From NCBI GenBank assembly GCA_031275285.1, contig JAISOY010000200.1, positions 1 through 37,288 of the forward strand: a stretch of DNA of 37,288 nt. Direction: 5' to 3'. Source of the DNA: Bacteroidales bacterium (GTDB lineage: Bacteria; Bacteroidota; Bacteroidia; Bacteroidales; UBA4181). Of this stretch, positions 1 through 9,379 are shown one piece after another. Positions within the stretch are counted from its first letter, which is position 1; each line of letters opens with the position of its first letter. The position numbers and the translations under genes were made by a program. The notes beneath the pieces were generated by a model. That model was not told the origin of the DNA and did not search any database. It saw nothing but the letters and a program-made list of their open reading frames with translations.

Positions 1-222
1 CCACCAAAACTCCCCGCTGGGGTCGGTAAACACCAACGGATTATTCAGACAATAGCTATACCGGTTAAAATTTTGTGAATACTCAGGTGCCTGTACATAA
101 GGATCGGGACTTAAAAACCTTCCGAGCACAGGATGGTACATCCTACCGTTCATATTAATTAGTCCGAACTCAGGTAAATGTTCATGTCCGGTATAACCGC
201 GATGAAAGGTAAAAGTATTACT
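1..222 (-). pseudogene. RHS-associated core, continuation beyond an in-frame stop (partial)
   Basis: This is the same reading frame as the RHS gene to its right, continuing past the TAA at 223-225 for 74 codons without another stop up to the window edge. The translation contains the conserved RHS-associated core: [19 protein letters not shown], then [19 protein letters not shown], then [18 protein letters not shown]. In RHS proteins this segment directly follows the DHLGS...YDAWG motif and precedes the variable C-terminal effector. No convincing start codon or ribosome site begins a new gene here. It is therefore either the severed end of a broken RHS gene or the product of readthrough. The variable toxin tip, if present, lies outside the window. 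Confidence 0.85.
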
Positions 223-3200
223 TTAGGATAACGTTTGCAGGCCCCAGGCATCATAACTGGCCTGGAAGACCGGATTGCCGTTGTTGTCCGTCAGTTTAAC
301 TATGCTCCCCAGATGGTCGGTATGCGCATAATAGGTTTTATCCTGCTCGCCTGCTTGTTTCACATACACCGCCGCTAAGCCATCGCCGCCTGAAATATAG
401 TATAGATGCCGTGTTATCCCATTTTCCGTGATCTTTTCGTAATCTCCCGCAAAGATAGTGGTTTTTACTATTGTGCCATCTTTTTGCAGTTCGGATTTCC
501 ACCGTTGCTGTTCCGGACCGTAAATGATATCCAGCTCAAGGGCTTCGTCATTCATGGTAGTTTCATTCATGATGGTGTCTTTAATGTTGCTTGCCTTGTG
601 GAAAGCGGTATATTCAATGGTTTGCCCACGCCAGTTCAGAAGATCGCCGGTATTGTCCACCTCAGTTACGGCATGTTTTTTATCGGGGTGGTAGACATAA
701 CTGCCCAGGCCGGTTTTTGTTTTGATATTGCCATTGGCATCGTATCCGATCTTCATTTCCTTATTGCCGTACCGTATTAATTCCAACCTGTCGGTATCAT
801 CATATCTGAACGTTTCCGTTTCAGGGATCATTCCCGTACGGTCATCCAGGTTGCCTGTCAGTGTGTGAAAGGAATAGTCAAAGTTACAGATCGTGGTGCT
901 GCTCCTGTTATAGGTATTCAGGTTTTCCAGGATACCTGTCGTACTGTAGGTAGATGTCCTGGACATATCACTGCCGAGAAAAGCGATATTATACGTGCCT
1001 TTATTCAGGTCCAGCTCCCACACCAGGTTCGATCCTTCGTTTATCCTGGCCAGGTTGCCATACGTATCATATTCATGGTTTATTTCCAACCCCTCCGGAT
1101 AAGTCGTTTTCTTCAACCGGTCGAAGGCATCATAGCTAAAAGTAAAAGTAAGGTCATTTTCACCGGACATCTGACGTTTCTCTTCAACCATCCTGCCATA
1201 CCTGTCATAGGCATAACTGACGGAACGGTCGCCTGTCTGTATCTTTTTTAACTGGTGGATGCCATTGCCGTCAGATACATATTCATAAGATGTACCTATC
1301 CCATCCAGGGTAGCATTTTCAATCCTTCCAAGGTCATCGTAGGCGATTGTTTCTATTTGACCCCGGGCATCCTTTTTCCATATTACACGACCGAGGGCAT
1401 CATACCGGTAACTGATGATACCTGCGTTCGGATCATCCAATGTCGACTGGTTACCGGCTTCATCATAGGTCATTCTGAAATCGGCGCCTTCCACAGAGAT
1501 CCTATCCGGTAAGCCATTGGAATGATAAAAATATTCCACTGTTCCTGCCGGATCGGACGAGGTTCTGATATTTCCCCAGGCATCGTAGGTTTTAGTGTAT
1601 TTTTTGCTGTCGTTGACATTGGTGGTTACACTATATGTCCGGCCGGCATCCGGAGTTTCATAGGTATATACGAAAGATTGTTGCCGGTTGTTGGTTTCTT
1701 CCAATATCCTCCCCCGTTCATCATATTCATATGCCTTTATCCGGCTTAATTCCCCATTGACCTGTTCCAGGGTATCCAGTTGTCCCTTGTCATTATAGTA
1801 TCTGTTTGATTGGATAGCCATTCCTTTCGCTCCTATGGTCCGGGTCTCCGTTTCACGCCCCGAAGCGTCGTACCAGGTCTTTACCCAGGGCATGCCGTGA
1901 CCTTCTTCCAGGGTAAAATATTTCCGGTTCCTCGAAGTCCCCCAGCCTGTGCTGAACTTCTGTACCCGCCCATCATGCAGGATAGCAGCGGTTTTACGTC
2001 CCCATCCGTCATACCGGTAGGTAGTGGTGAAGGCATTGGCCGGATCGGTAAGGTCGGTCACCGTCAGCGGATTGCCCCAGGTATCGTATGCATAGGAAGT
2101 GACGGTAGCAGAAGGAATCGAGTATTCACTGCTCACCAGCCTTTTGTTACGGTCGTACTCAAAGTGGCGGGTAGCTGTAGGAATACCTGTTGCTTCCACG
2201 GTTTCGCTCAATACATTGCCCCAGGTACCATAGGTGTAACGGGTGATGACCGCTTTATCCGTGCTGTGGGCATTGTCTTTCCGGGAAAGGATATGGCCTT
2301 TGCTTCCGTCATAGGTATATTCGGTTTCCTGCGTATAGAGGCGGTCATCATCCCTGTGTTTCTGCACCAGGGCTATTTTCCTGGGCTTATTGGGTATATT
2401 GCTGCCGCCTGTGCGCACATAATCCGAATATACGGTCTTTTTGTACATATCATCATAACCATGGCTGATCTTTTCTTCCGCAAGATTACCGTTGGTACCA
2501 TAAATATATTCGGTTATTTCCGTGATCCCTGTATCATGATCCGTATTTTCTACAAAGCGGGGATAGCAGGAAAACCGCTTGTATCCCCTGTCGTTCAGTT
2601 GGAATTCGGTCCGGGTCGAACTAATGGTATTTCCTCCTATGCTGGTTTTACCGGAAACCGCAACCGGCACGCCAAATGAACTCCAGCCTTCGACGGTCGA
2701 TTCCACGGTCATATCCGTGACATCGTTTGTGGCCCGGGTTTTTGACAGTCCCAACAACCCTTTGCCGGTCAGATGGACTTTCAATCCTTCATATTTATAG
2801 GTCGTCACGGATGTTCCCCCGACGCCGTCCGGGACCGTTACGCTTTTTACTGCAGGTAGCGGTGCGGTAACCACCGGCGCGGGATAGCTTCCATCCGTTC
2901 CTTTGGTATATACAGCCGGATCGGTAAAGTTAGCATATCCAATATCTGTCTGGTTACCCATGCCATCGGTTACGGAGGTTACCTTTCCCGTTTGGAAATT
3001 CATATCAGGTAAACGATATACCCGCCATACAGAATTCATTGTTGTTTTGTTGAAACAGTCATACCCGAAATTGGCCAGTTCCGGATGCCCGTCACCATTA
3101 AAATCACCTACTGTATAAAGGGCGCTTTTGGCATCGTCTTCCCTGTTGGAATCGGTTTCAGTCACCGGTATCAATCCCGTTCCGGTGGAACGAAGCCAGA

Positions 3201-6200
3201 TGGTTCTGGTTTCCCTGTAATTGCCCCAATTCCCACTACCTTTGTCATAGATGGCTTTGGTAATCACCACATCGGATTTACCGTCAAAATTAAAATCCAG
3301 TACCTGGCAGCTAAACCGCTCATCATCTTTCTCCGTAAAGCCATGGTCGTGCATATCCGGAAGGGTAATAACCGGTTCAGAACTCTTAATAAAAATACCG
3401 TTACCCTGGTTTAGGGCAAAGTACCAATTAGGATCATTCGTAGCATTCATAATAAAATCGGGCAATCCGTCTCCGTTAAAATCTCCCATGCGGATCATCC
3501 AGCAATCGGAAATACCAGTCCTTCTTATCATTTTTGAATCATTGAACCTAGGGCCATATGAAGTGTTGTTCCAGTATATATCGTATCCCCCGTTGTACAA
3601 CACCATCAGGTCATTCATCCCATCACCGTTGAAATCGGCTACGAATATCTTTTCCGGGTCAGATGGCAGCTGAAAAGAGTGATCCTGCCATGTGAATACC
3701 GGCCGACCGTTGTTCATATCGGTCACCTGCCCCACTTTACCCGCATAGGCATCATTTATCCTGACCTTTTCAATATAAATAATATTGTCTTTTCCATCGT
3801 TATCCACATCGCCGACCGTATACAAGGGAAATTTGTTGATAATACCAATACCCACGCCGGGAATACCTTCTGTCGACATGGTTACCTGACCCGACTCGTG
3901 CGGAGAAGGCACCGGTGTATCTTCCAGTCCGTCATAAACGAAGAAATAGATTTTTCTTGAATTGTAGTTCTTTTCAAAATAAAAAGGTATCATCAGGTAT
4001 TGTTTCCCGTCTCCGGCAGCATTGAAAGGTATATTCATGGCCAATATCTGTTTGTAAACATCATTAAGGCTGGCCGGCAATTCACGGTAACCTATTGCAG
4101 AAAAATAAAGCTGGTTATTAACTCTTTTTGACAGATAATGCTGGGAAATAGTGGAAAAACCAGTACTTCCATCTGCCAGTTCGGTTTCATGCCCATATTT
4201 CAAACCTACAAAATCACTGATTCCATCGCCGTTCAAATCGGCAGTCGCAAATATCTGTTCATCGTATTCTCCTTCTACACCAACAAGAGAAATACCATTG
4301 CTAACGTATCCGTTACCGGAAGGATAATTATCCCATGTAAAATTCACCGGTTTGAGCGATTCCCCCGCTCCGTTTTTTTCGGTAATGGATACCAATCGTG
4401 AAAAATGGTCGGTATTACTGTATTCCAGTTCATATACCCGGAGGGTCTCCGATTCGGTTTTGGTGACGATCCTTTTTAAACGCCGGTTCATTTCCCTTTT
4501 TTTGTTTTCCAGATAGAATGGCTGTACATCCGGCCTGGTCTCATACCCGAACTGTACATAATGGGATAAGCCTGTGGCCTGGTTTTTATTGTTCCCGTAG
4601 GATATTCCAACCGGGTACATACATTTATTGTCGTAAGAATACTCCATATAATTCCCGTAAGGGTCTTCCACATAGTCGAGGTACCAGGCATAGATCTTGT
4701 CGGTTTCCAGTTGGGTAAACATATCCGGCGCCGTATATTCCTGCCTGCCTGATGAGGTGCTTCCGTAGCGGTACAGCATGCCGTCTTTGGCCCGTACTTC
4801 AAAATAAGGCTTTCCGTTTTTCTCCAGCATCACAATATATGTATACGGATCGGATTCCTTGGTAAATACCGTATTGACTCCCCCGATACCTTCACGAAAC
4901 AGGCGTTCTCCGTCCAGAGCGAATTCCCCGTATAGATCATATCTGACGGGGTAGGCTATGTGATCATGGTATACCGTCTTGGGAACGCGGGTAATAGCCG
5001 ATATTCCCGACAGGTTACACCCCCATCCTGCTATCCCGTTTCCCGACTGGCTGTTGTATGTCAGTGAGACAGACGGCTGCAGACCGTTCAGGCCCTGAGG
5101 GACCATTACCGGCAGGGAAAATGTGGCCGCTCCCGTAGGAGAAACGTTGAATGCTACGGATGTAGTCCCTACCGGGGAAGTATCGCTGCTGTTACCTTCC
5201 GTGGACGGTGTTTCATTTTCGGGATATCCGAAATGATCATCGATCGGCTGTTCCGTGCCCGAAATCCGGGTAGTAATAGAACCGTTCCCGCTTTGTCCTT
5301 CCGACACCACGTAATAAGTGCCGGCTTCCAGCCCGGTCATCTTCAGGTAGGCATGCAAGGGGGATGTACACATGCCTTCGCCGGAATAGTCATCATTGGA
5401 TGCCAGGCTGTTTCCGAAAGCATCCAACAGGTGCAGGTAGGTATTATCCAATCCCGACCCGCAATGGGAGATCTCCACATCCATATTCTTAGTGATGGTG
5501 AAACGGTAAAACACATCATTGGTGGGTTGTCCCGTATAGGTATCGGTGAAATCGCCGGTATTCTGGGGATCTGAGTATTGAAAGGCGGTGTGGTGGGTGC
5601 CCGCATCTATAGGGCTCTGCATGACATCACCCCTGAAAAAACCACGGATCCTGGTTCGTATGGTTCCGCTACTGCCGGGTTTTACTTTGGACATCACACA
5701 ATAGACGCCGGGTTGCAGCTTGTTCAGCACCAGCCTGGCGTGTAATGCCGAAGGACAGGCGTCTCTCCCCGGACCATCGTCATTGTCAGTGTAGATACCG
5801 CCACTGGTACTCAATAGTGCGATATAGGTATCGGATACTGTTGAACCGCAATGTTCAATGATGATATCCATAGGGACAGTGATGGTAAAGCGGTAAAAAA
5901 CATCTACTCCGTCGACCCAGTTGTAATAACAGGTATAATCAACGGATTCCCGCGAATCGTCAAACTCAAAATCACGGCGATGGGTACCGGCATCTATGGC
6001 CGAGGGAAGGTCGTCGCCGGGTGACCCTGATGAGCAATCAGAGGTCGTCCGCGACTCCCAGCCATAAAATCCCATATCACTGCGGTTTGTACCCTTTCCC
6101 GGGGGCCGGCTACGGTCGTAAAAGTCCGGGCGCCCCGCATCGATACATGGCGAATAATCCCAAAGATGATAGGTCTGGACGGGATCGTTTTCATCAAAAT

Positions 6201-7344
6201 ACGGAGGAGAATCGATGACTCCTTCATAGTAGTTAATGCCTGTTCCCAGATAATCCTTGTTCCGTATATTCGAATAGGAGGCAAATATGTAACTCTGCTG
6301 GTAATGATAAGCTATTTCGACCTCCATTTGCGGATTATACAGGATGCTGTTGGTAATATAGATTTCTTTTGTAACCGGTCCTGTAAGATGAATGGCATAA
6401 GAACCCTGGTTGTCGGCAATGGTGGTATTGACGATATCTGCACCACCATAATTTACCGAAGGGTTCAGTTTTATCAGCGCGCCGTCATTTCCTCCTGCAT
6501 GATTACCATAGATCAAAGTGTTATATAGGGTAAAGTAAAAACTTCCGCAGGCCTCAACGGCCATCCCCGGGTTTTCTGTCAAAATAAGATGTGATAATCT
6601 GGGGTAACCGTTGCCGATGTAAATAAGGGGAAAGCCGTTTTCACCGTTGATCAGCTTCATGCCGTGTAATTCGGGAGAGGAGTTATTGATGTACACGGCG
6701 TTTTCAAAAGCACGGGCATCGATGATGACTGATTGGGGACATTCAAGGTTCCCGATCAGGTAAACATTTTTTGAAAGATATACATTTTCATTATATTTTC
6801 CGTTTTCAAGCTTGATGGCATCGCCCACAGATGCCGTATTTATGGCTTTATTGATGGTACGGAAAGGAGACTGTTGCGTCCCGGCATTGGTGTCGTTCCC
6901 GTCGGGGGAAACATACCATTGGAAAGTGGTGGGGATATCGTCGGTATAGGTCCATTCGGATGAACTGCTGCTTTTTGTTACAGTGCCGATGATATTTGCG
7001 TTTTCTGCCAACAGGTTAATACCGGCTTTTATAGCCGTTAAACGATTTTCCGTGGTTGTTGTTTTTTTTGATTCGGCCAGCAGTTGCAGGATTTGTTTCA
7101 TTTTCACCGTATCACAACCTACTCCGGTCATAGCCGAGATCTTACAACGCAGATCGTTGTCTGTTGTCAGCAGGCTGGCTGCCTGGGAAATTTGTCTTTC
7201 CTGTCCGTTAGTTTCTGTAAATAAGGATAGAACAATAAAAAGACATATAGTAAGTCGTTGGATTTGGATAAGTAATCCGGTATTCATTATTGAATGGTTG
7301 AGTGGTTGTTTGCTCATAATAAGTGTATTTATCATTGCTATCAT
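223..7344 (-). CDS. giant secreted RHS/YD-repeat protein with beta-helix, PPC-like, SpvB and FG-GAP domains
   Basis: The 2373-residue product is a polymorphic-toxin-like RHS shell protein. Order of domains: signal peptide (hydrophobic core about 29-45); a right-handed beta-helix/DUF1565-like head starting WYVSPDGNDTNAGT near 140 and running to about 430; two PPC-like domains, each with DVFYRFTIT, about 440-705; an SpvB/TcdB N-terminal region (PSVSLTYNSQSGNGIAGWG, about 725-900); FG-GAP/VCBS calcium-type repeats (DLNGDG, DFNGDG, DFNFDG) about 1035-1420; then YD repeats (YDxxGR) to about 2300 and the start of the RHS core (HTDHLGSIVKLTDNNG...YDAWG). The frame ends at a TAA inside the core although the core continues in frame. 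Nine bp separate it from the upstream T9SS-tailed gene, so the two are probably co-transcribed. The first ATG is at 7344; the ATG at 7287 (MNTGLLIQ) gives a shorter, more typical signal peptide. Its victim or partner is unknown. Confidence 0.9.
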   Translation of the reverse strand: MIAMINTLIMSKQPLNHSIMNTGLLIQIQRLTICLFIVLSLFTETNGQERQISQAASLLTTDNDLRCKISAMTGVGCDTVKMKQILQLLAESKKTTTTENRLTAIKAGINLLAENANIIGTVTKSSSSSEWTYTDDIPTTFQWYVSPDGNDTNAGTQQSPFRTINKAINTASVGDAIKLENGKYNENVYLSKNVYLIGNLECPQSVIIDARAFENAVYINNSSPELHGMKLINGENGFPLIYIGNGYPRLSHLILTENPGMAVEACGSFYFTLYNTLIYGNHAGGNDGALIKLNPSVNYGGADIVNTTIADNQGSYAIHLTGPVTKEIYITNSILYNPQMEVEIAYHYQQSYIFASYSNIRNKDYLGTGINYYEGVIDSPPYFDENDPVQTYHLWDYSPCIDAGRPDFYDRSRPPGKGTNRSDMGFYGWESRTTSDCSSGSPGDDLPSAIDAGTHRRDFEFDDSRESVDYTCYYNWVDGVDVFYRFTITVPMDIIIEHCGSTVSDTYIALLSTSGGIYTDNDDGPGRDACPSALHARLVLNKLQPGVYCVMSKVKPGSSGTIRTRIRGFFRGDVMQSPIDAGTHHTAFQYSDPQNTGDFTDTYTGQPTNDVFYRFTITKNMDVEISHCGSGLDNTYLHLLDAFGNSLASNDDYSGEGMCTSPLHAYLKMTGLEAGTYYVVSEGQSGNGSITTRISGTEQPIDDHFGYPENETPSTEGNSSDTSPVGTTSVAFNVSPTGAATFSLPVMVPQGLNGLQPSVSLTYNSQSGNGIAGWGCNLSGISAITRVPKTVYHDHIAYPVRYDLYGEFALDGERLFREGIGGVNTVFTKESDPYTYIVMLEKNGKPYFEVRAKDGMLYRYGSTSSGRQEYTAPDMFTQLETDKIYAWYLDYVEDPYGNYMEYSYDNKCMYPVGISYGNNKNQATGLSHYVQFGYETRPDVQPFYLENKKREMNRRLKRIVTKTESETLRVYELEYSNTDHFSRLVSITEKNGAGESLKPVNFTWDNYPSGNGYVSNGISLVGVEGEYDEQIFATADLNGDGISDFVGLKYGHETELADGSTGFSTISQHYLSKRVNNQLYFSAIGYRELPASLNDVYKQILAMNIPFNAAGDGKQYLMIPFYFEKNYNSRKIYFFVYDGLEDTPVPSPHESGQVTMSTEGIPGVGIGIINKFPLYTVGDVDNDGKDNIIYIEKVRINDAYAGKVGQVTDMNNGRPVFTWQDHSFQLPSDPEKIFVADFNGDGMNDLMVLYNGGYDIYWNNTSYGPRFNDSKMIRRTGISDCWMIRMGDFNGDGLPDFIMNATNDPNWYFALNQGNGIFIKSSEPVITLPDMHDHGFTEKDDERFSCQVLDFNFDGKSDVVITKAIYDKGSGNWGNYRETRTIWLRSTGTGLIPVTETDSNREDDAKSALYTVGDFNGDGHPELANFGYDCFNKTTMNSVWRVYRLPDMNFQTGKVTSVTDGMGNQTDIGYANFTDPAVYTKGTDGSYPAPVVTAPLPAVKSVTVPDGVGGTSVTTYKYEGLKVHLTGKGLLGLSKTRATNDVTDMTVESTVEGWSSFGVPVAVSGKTSIGGNTISSTRTEFQLNDRGYKRFSCYPRFVENTDHDTGITEITEYIYGTNGNLAEEKISHGYDDMYKKTVYSDYVRTGGSNIPNKPRKIALVQKHRDDDRLYTQETEYTYDGSKGHILSRKDNAHSTDKAVITRYTYGTWGNVLSETVEATGIPTATRHFEYDRNKRLVSSEYSIPSATVTSYAYDTWGNPLTVTDLTDPANAFTTTYRYDGWGRKTAAILHDGRVQKFSTGWGTSRNRKYFTLEEGHGMPWVKTWYDASGRETETRTIGAKGMAIQSNRYYNDKGQLDTLEQVNGELSRIKAYEYDERGRILEETNNRQQSFVYTYETPDAGRTYSVTTNVNDSKKYTKTYDAWGNIRTSSDPAGTVEYFYHSNGLPDRISVEGADFRMTYDEAGNQSTLDDPNAGIISYRYDALGRVIWKKDARGQIETIAYDDLGRIENATLDGIGTSYEYVSDGNGIHQLKKIQTGDRSVSYAYDRYGRMVEEKRQMSGENDLTFTFSYDAFDRLKKTTYPEGLEINHEYDTYGNLARINEGSNLVWELDLNKGTYNIAFLGSDMSRTSTYSTTGILENLNTYNRSSTTICNFDYSFHTLTGNLDDRTGMIPETETFRYDDTDRLELIRYGNKEMKIGYDANGNIKTKTGLGSYVYHPDKKHAVTEVDNTGDLLNWRGQTIEYTAFHKASNIKDTIMNETTMNDEALELDIIYGPEQQRWKSELQKDGTIVKTTIFAGDYEKITENGITRHLYYISGGDGLAAVYVKQAGEQDKTYYAHTDHLGSIVKLTDNNGNPVFQASYDAWGLQTLS

Positions 7345-7353
7345 CTGATTTCT

Positions 7354-8943
7354 TTATTGTTTAATGATTTTCCATACGCCGGCTTCCTTGCCCAGGATCA
7401 AACGCATCAGGTAGGTACCAGCGGGTAGTTCCGGAATATCCAGCTGGTTGGAGCCGGAGAGGTTCGTCCAATGACGGACCGGGGAACCGCTGCTGTTGTA
7501 GAGGTAGATCATCGAGCCGGAGGGAATGTTCCCGGTAATGTCTACCCTCAGGTCGCCACGGGTGGGGTTGGGATAGATGGTGACTTTGTTTTCCTGTAGC
7601 TGCTCTTCGACAGGTGTCGGTACCGGGGTATCCCAATCGGTGTCATCCCACTGGTTATCCGGCAGGTTTCCTGATTTTAAACGGCTGAAACTTTGTGCCT
7701 GACTCACCAGTATTTTCCTGCGGCTGTCCATATTGCCGGAGGGATCGTAGCTGAAACGTACTTTACGGGTGGCGGGAAGGGTTTCCTGGTAGGGTTGTGC
7801 GGTAACCTGTCCGCCGTAAGCGCCCAGGTCGTTGCGGACGGTACCTCGTGCGGGTGGGATGTTCCGGTCGTTCCAACCGGCTGCAGGATCACCCATGTCG
7901 ATGCACGGGGAGCTGGCCGTCAACTGGTATTTACCTGACGGTGGGTCCACAAATCCGGGAACGGCATTGATGATCCCGGCGCCGGTGTTGATCGTTCCGC
8001 TGTGACGGAAGATACTGCCGCTGCCACCCTTGATGTTGGTGTAGCTGACGTTAAGGATCGAGGCGCTGACTTCCAGTTCGTTCGCATAAGAGGAATTGTA
8101 CAGGATACTGTTCTTTACTTCAAGGGTGGAGTTGGAAGAGACCAGGATAGAGGCGCGCTCGCTGCCCAGTCCATCGGACAGTGTCACATTGTGGAAACGG
8201 GCATTGCTGATGTTATTGTGGATACGCACGTCCAGACCTCCAAAACTGGTGTTGCCGTAGATGAGCACATTGCGGACAGTGGGGGCGGAACTGTGCAGGG
8301 CGGCGATGGCCGAAACGCTGCTTGCCGTATTACCGGTAATGATCAGGTCGGAGAGTACCGGGTTGGCATTGTCAAACAGGTAGATACCGGCACCATGATG
8401 GTCGGGGTAAACAGTGGAAAGGGCGCTGCCGCCGGTCAGCGTGAAGCCGCACAACAGGGTACTGGCGGTTTCACGGCGGGTCATCATGATGACCCGCCCG
8501 CGGCCTCCGGCATCGATGATGGTGGACGCGGGATCGTGGGGATTACCGACTACCTGGACGCTCTTGCCGTTGAAATCGAGGCATTCGGTATAGCGGCCTT
8601 CGCCCACCTTGATGCCCTGTCCGCTGGTGGAACGGTTGATGGCGTACTGGATGGTACGGAAGGGAGCTGTTTCGGTACCGGGGTTACTGTCACTGCCCTC
8701 CACGGAAACATACCAGTGGTAAACCGATGGAAGGGATAGGACACTCATGCGGATGGACTCCGTATAACCGGTTAGCTGCAGCTGTTGCATCCTTTGCTGG
8801 AAACTACGCTTGATAGCGGTGGAATCGTCAGCAGAGAAAACATGTTCCCGGGCACAGACAGACGGAACAGGCTGCCATAAAATGACCATACAGAAAATAG
8901 CGGTTAATTTTCCCTGAATAGATAAATGTCTCATTCGTTTCAT
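7354..8943 (-). CDS. secreted beta-helix protein with T9SS C-terminal sorting domain
   Basis: The start at 8943 gives 529 residues with a signal peptide (MKRMRHLSIQGK, then a hydrophobic core ending PSVCA). A DUF1565/right-handed beta-helix domain begins WYVSVEGSDSNPGT, almost the same motif as the head of the downstream RHS protein, and fills roughly residues 80-370. A single YD-like motif (RFSYDPSGNMDSRR) precedes the tail. The C-terminus is a typical type A T9SS sorting domain (VTIYPNPTRGDLRV ... LPAGTYLMRL), which in Bacteroidota directs outer-membrane passage and surface attachment. It stops 9 bp before the RHS start. Carbohydrate binding or lysis is possible for the helix fold, but no catalytic site can be assigned. 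The base composition is visibly richer in G+C than genes to the right. Confidence 0.85.
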   Translation of the reverse strand: MKRMRHLSIQGKLTAIFCMVILWQPVPSVCAREHVFSADDSTAIKRSFQQRMQQLQLTGYTESIRMSVLSLPSVYHWYVSVEGSDSNPGTETAPFRTIQYAINRSTSGQGIKVGEGRYTECLDFNGKSVQVVGNPHDPASTIIDAGGRGRVIMMTRRETASTLLCGFTLTGGSALSTVYPDHHGAGIYLFDNANPVLSDLIITGNTASSVSAIAALHSSAPTVRNVLIYGNTSFGGLDVRIHNNISNARFHNVTLSDGLGSERASILVSSNSTLEVKNSILYNSSYANELEVSASILNVSYTNIKGGSGSIFRHSGTINTGAGIINAVPGFVDPPSGKYQLTASSPCIDMGDPAAGWNDRNIPPARGTVRNDLGAYGGQVTAQPYQETLPATRKVRFSYDPSGNMDSRRKILVSQAQSFSRLKSGNLPDNQWDDTDWDTPVPTPVEEQLQENKVTIYPNPTRGDLRVDITGNIPSGSMIYLYNSSGSPVRHWTNLSGSNQLDIPELPAGTYLMRLILGKEAGVWKIIKQ

Positions 8944-9379
8944 CGATAGATATTTTACAGTTTTAATACACATTATAATCCAGAAATAGCCTCTCCTCAG
9001 AAAGGCATGGCTGTGACTTTTTATTCATCCGGTATGTATCCCTGCAATTTGTGTTTTTCTCCCTCTGTCGGTCAATTTAGTACCTTAATCCAACAACTCA
9101 TTGCAATAACATCATTGTACGGTGCAAATATTACCAATAAAAATTTAATGACAAAATTTTTGTTGAGTATCTGTGAAATTTTTCAAATGTTAAACATTTC
9201 CCCCTCATCTGAAAAACCCACTCTTCATATACACGGGCAAAATAAAAAATCATTATTTTTGTTGAAAAAATCAAGTAATATAAAACAATTAATGTCACAT
9301 TTACTGAACGTAATCAACATTGGTCAATGTGACTTAAGAAAACAATAAATAGCACTGAGTGCTTATTCATTCATTAGCA
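8944..9379. other. AT-rich divergent intergenic region
   Basis: This 436-bp stretch separates the minus-strand beta-helix/RHS pair from the plus-strand hydrolase. It is strongly AT-rich from about 9110 on. A TAnnTTTG-like element (TATTTTTG, 9254-9261, plus strand) could be the -7 box of a hydrolase promoter with a leader of about 115 nt, but no matching TTTG lies 19-21 bp upstream. No RNA gene or clear terminator was recognised. An open frame of 113 codons (9007-9348) has no recognisable protein features. Confidence 0.5.

Noticed and set aside
406..7348. Many plus-strand open frames of 60-289 codons opposite the RHS gene
   Set aside because: They lie antisense to a clearly coding frame with continuous domain matches, have no domain features, and arise from the repeat-rich codons of the opposite strand.
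8002..8739. A 245-codon plus-strand frame opposite the beta-helix gene
   Set aside because: It is a GC-rich shadow of the T9SS-tailed gene; its glycine- and aspartate-rich text has no start signal or family pattern.
9007..9348. A 113-codon frame in the AT-rich divergent gap
   Set aside because: No recognisable domain, poor start context and a composition like intergenic DNA; judged a chance frame.
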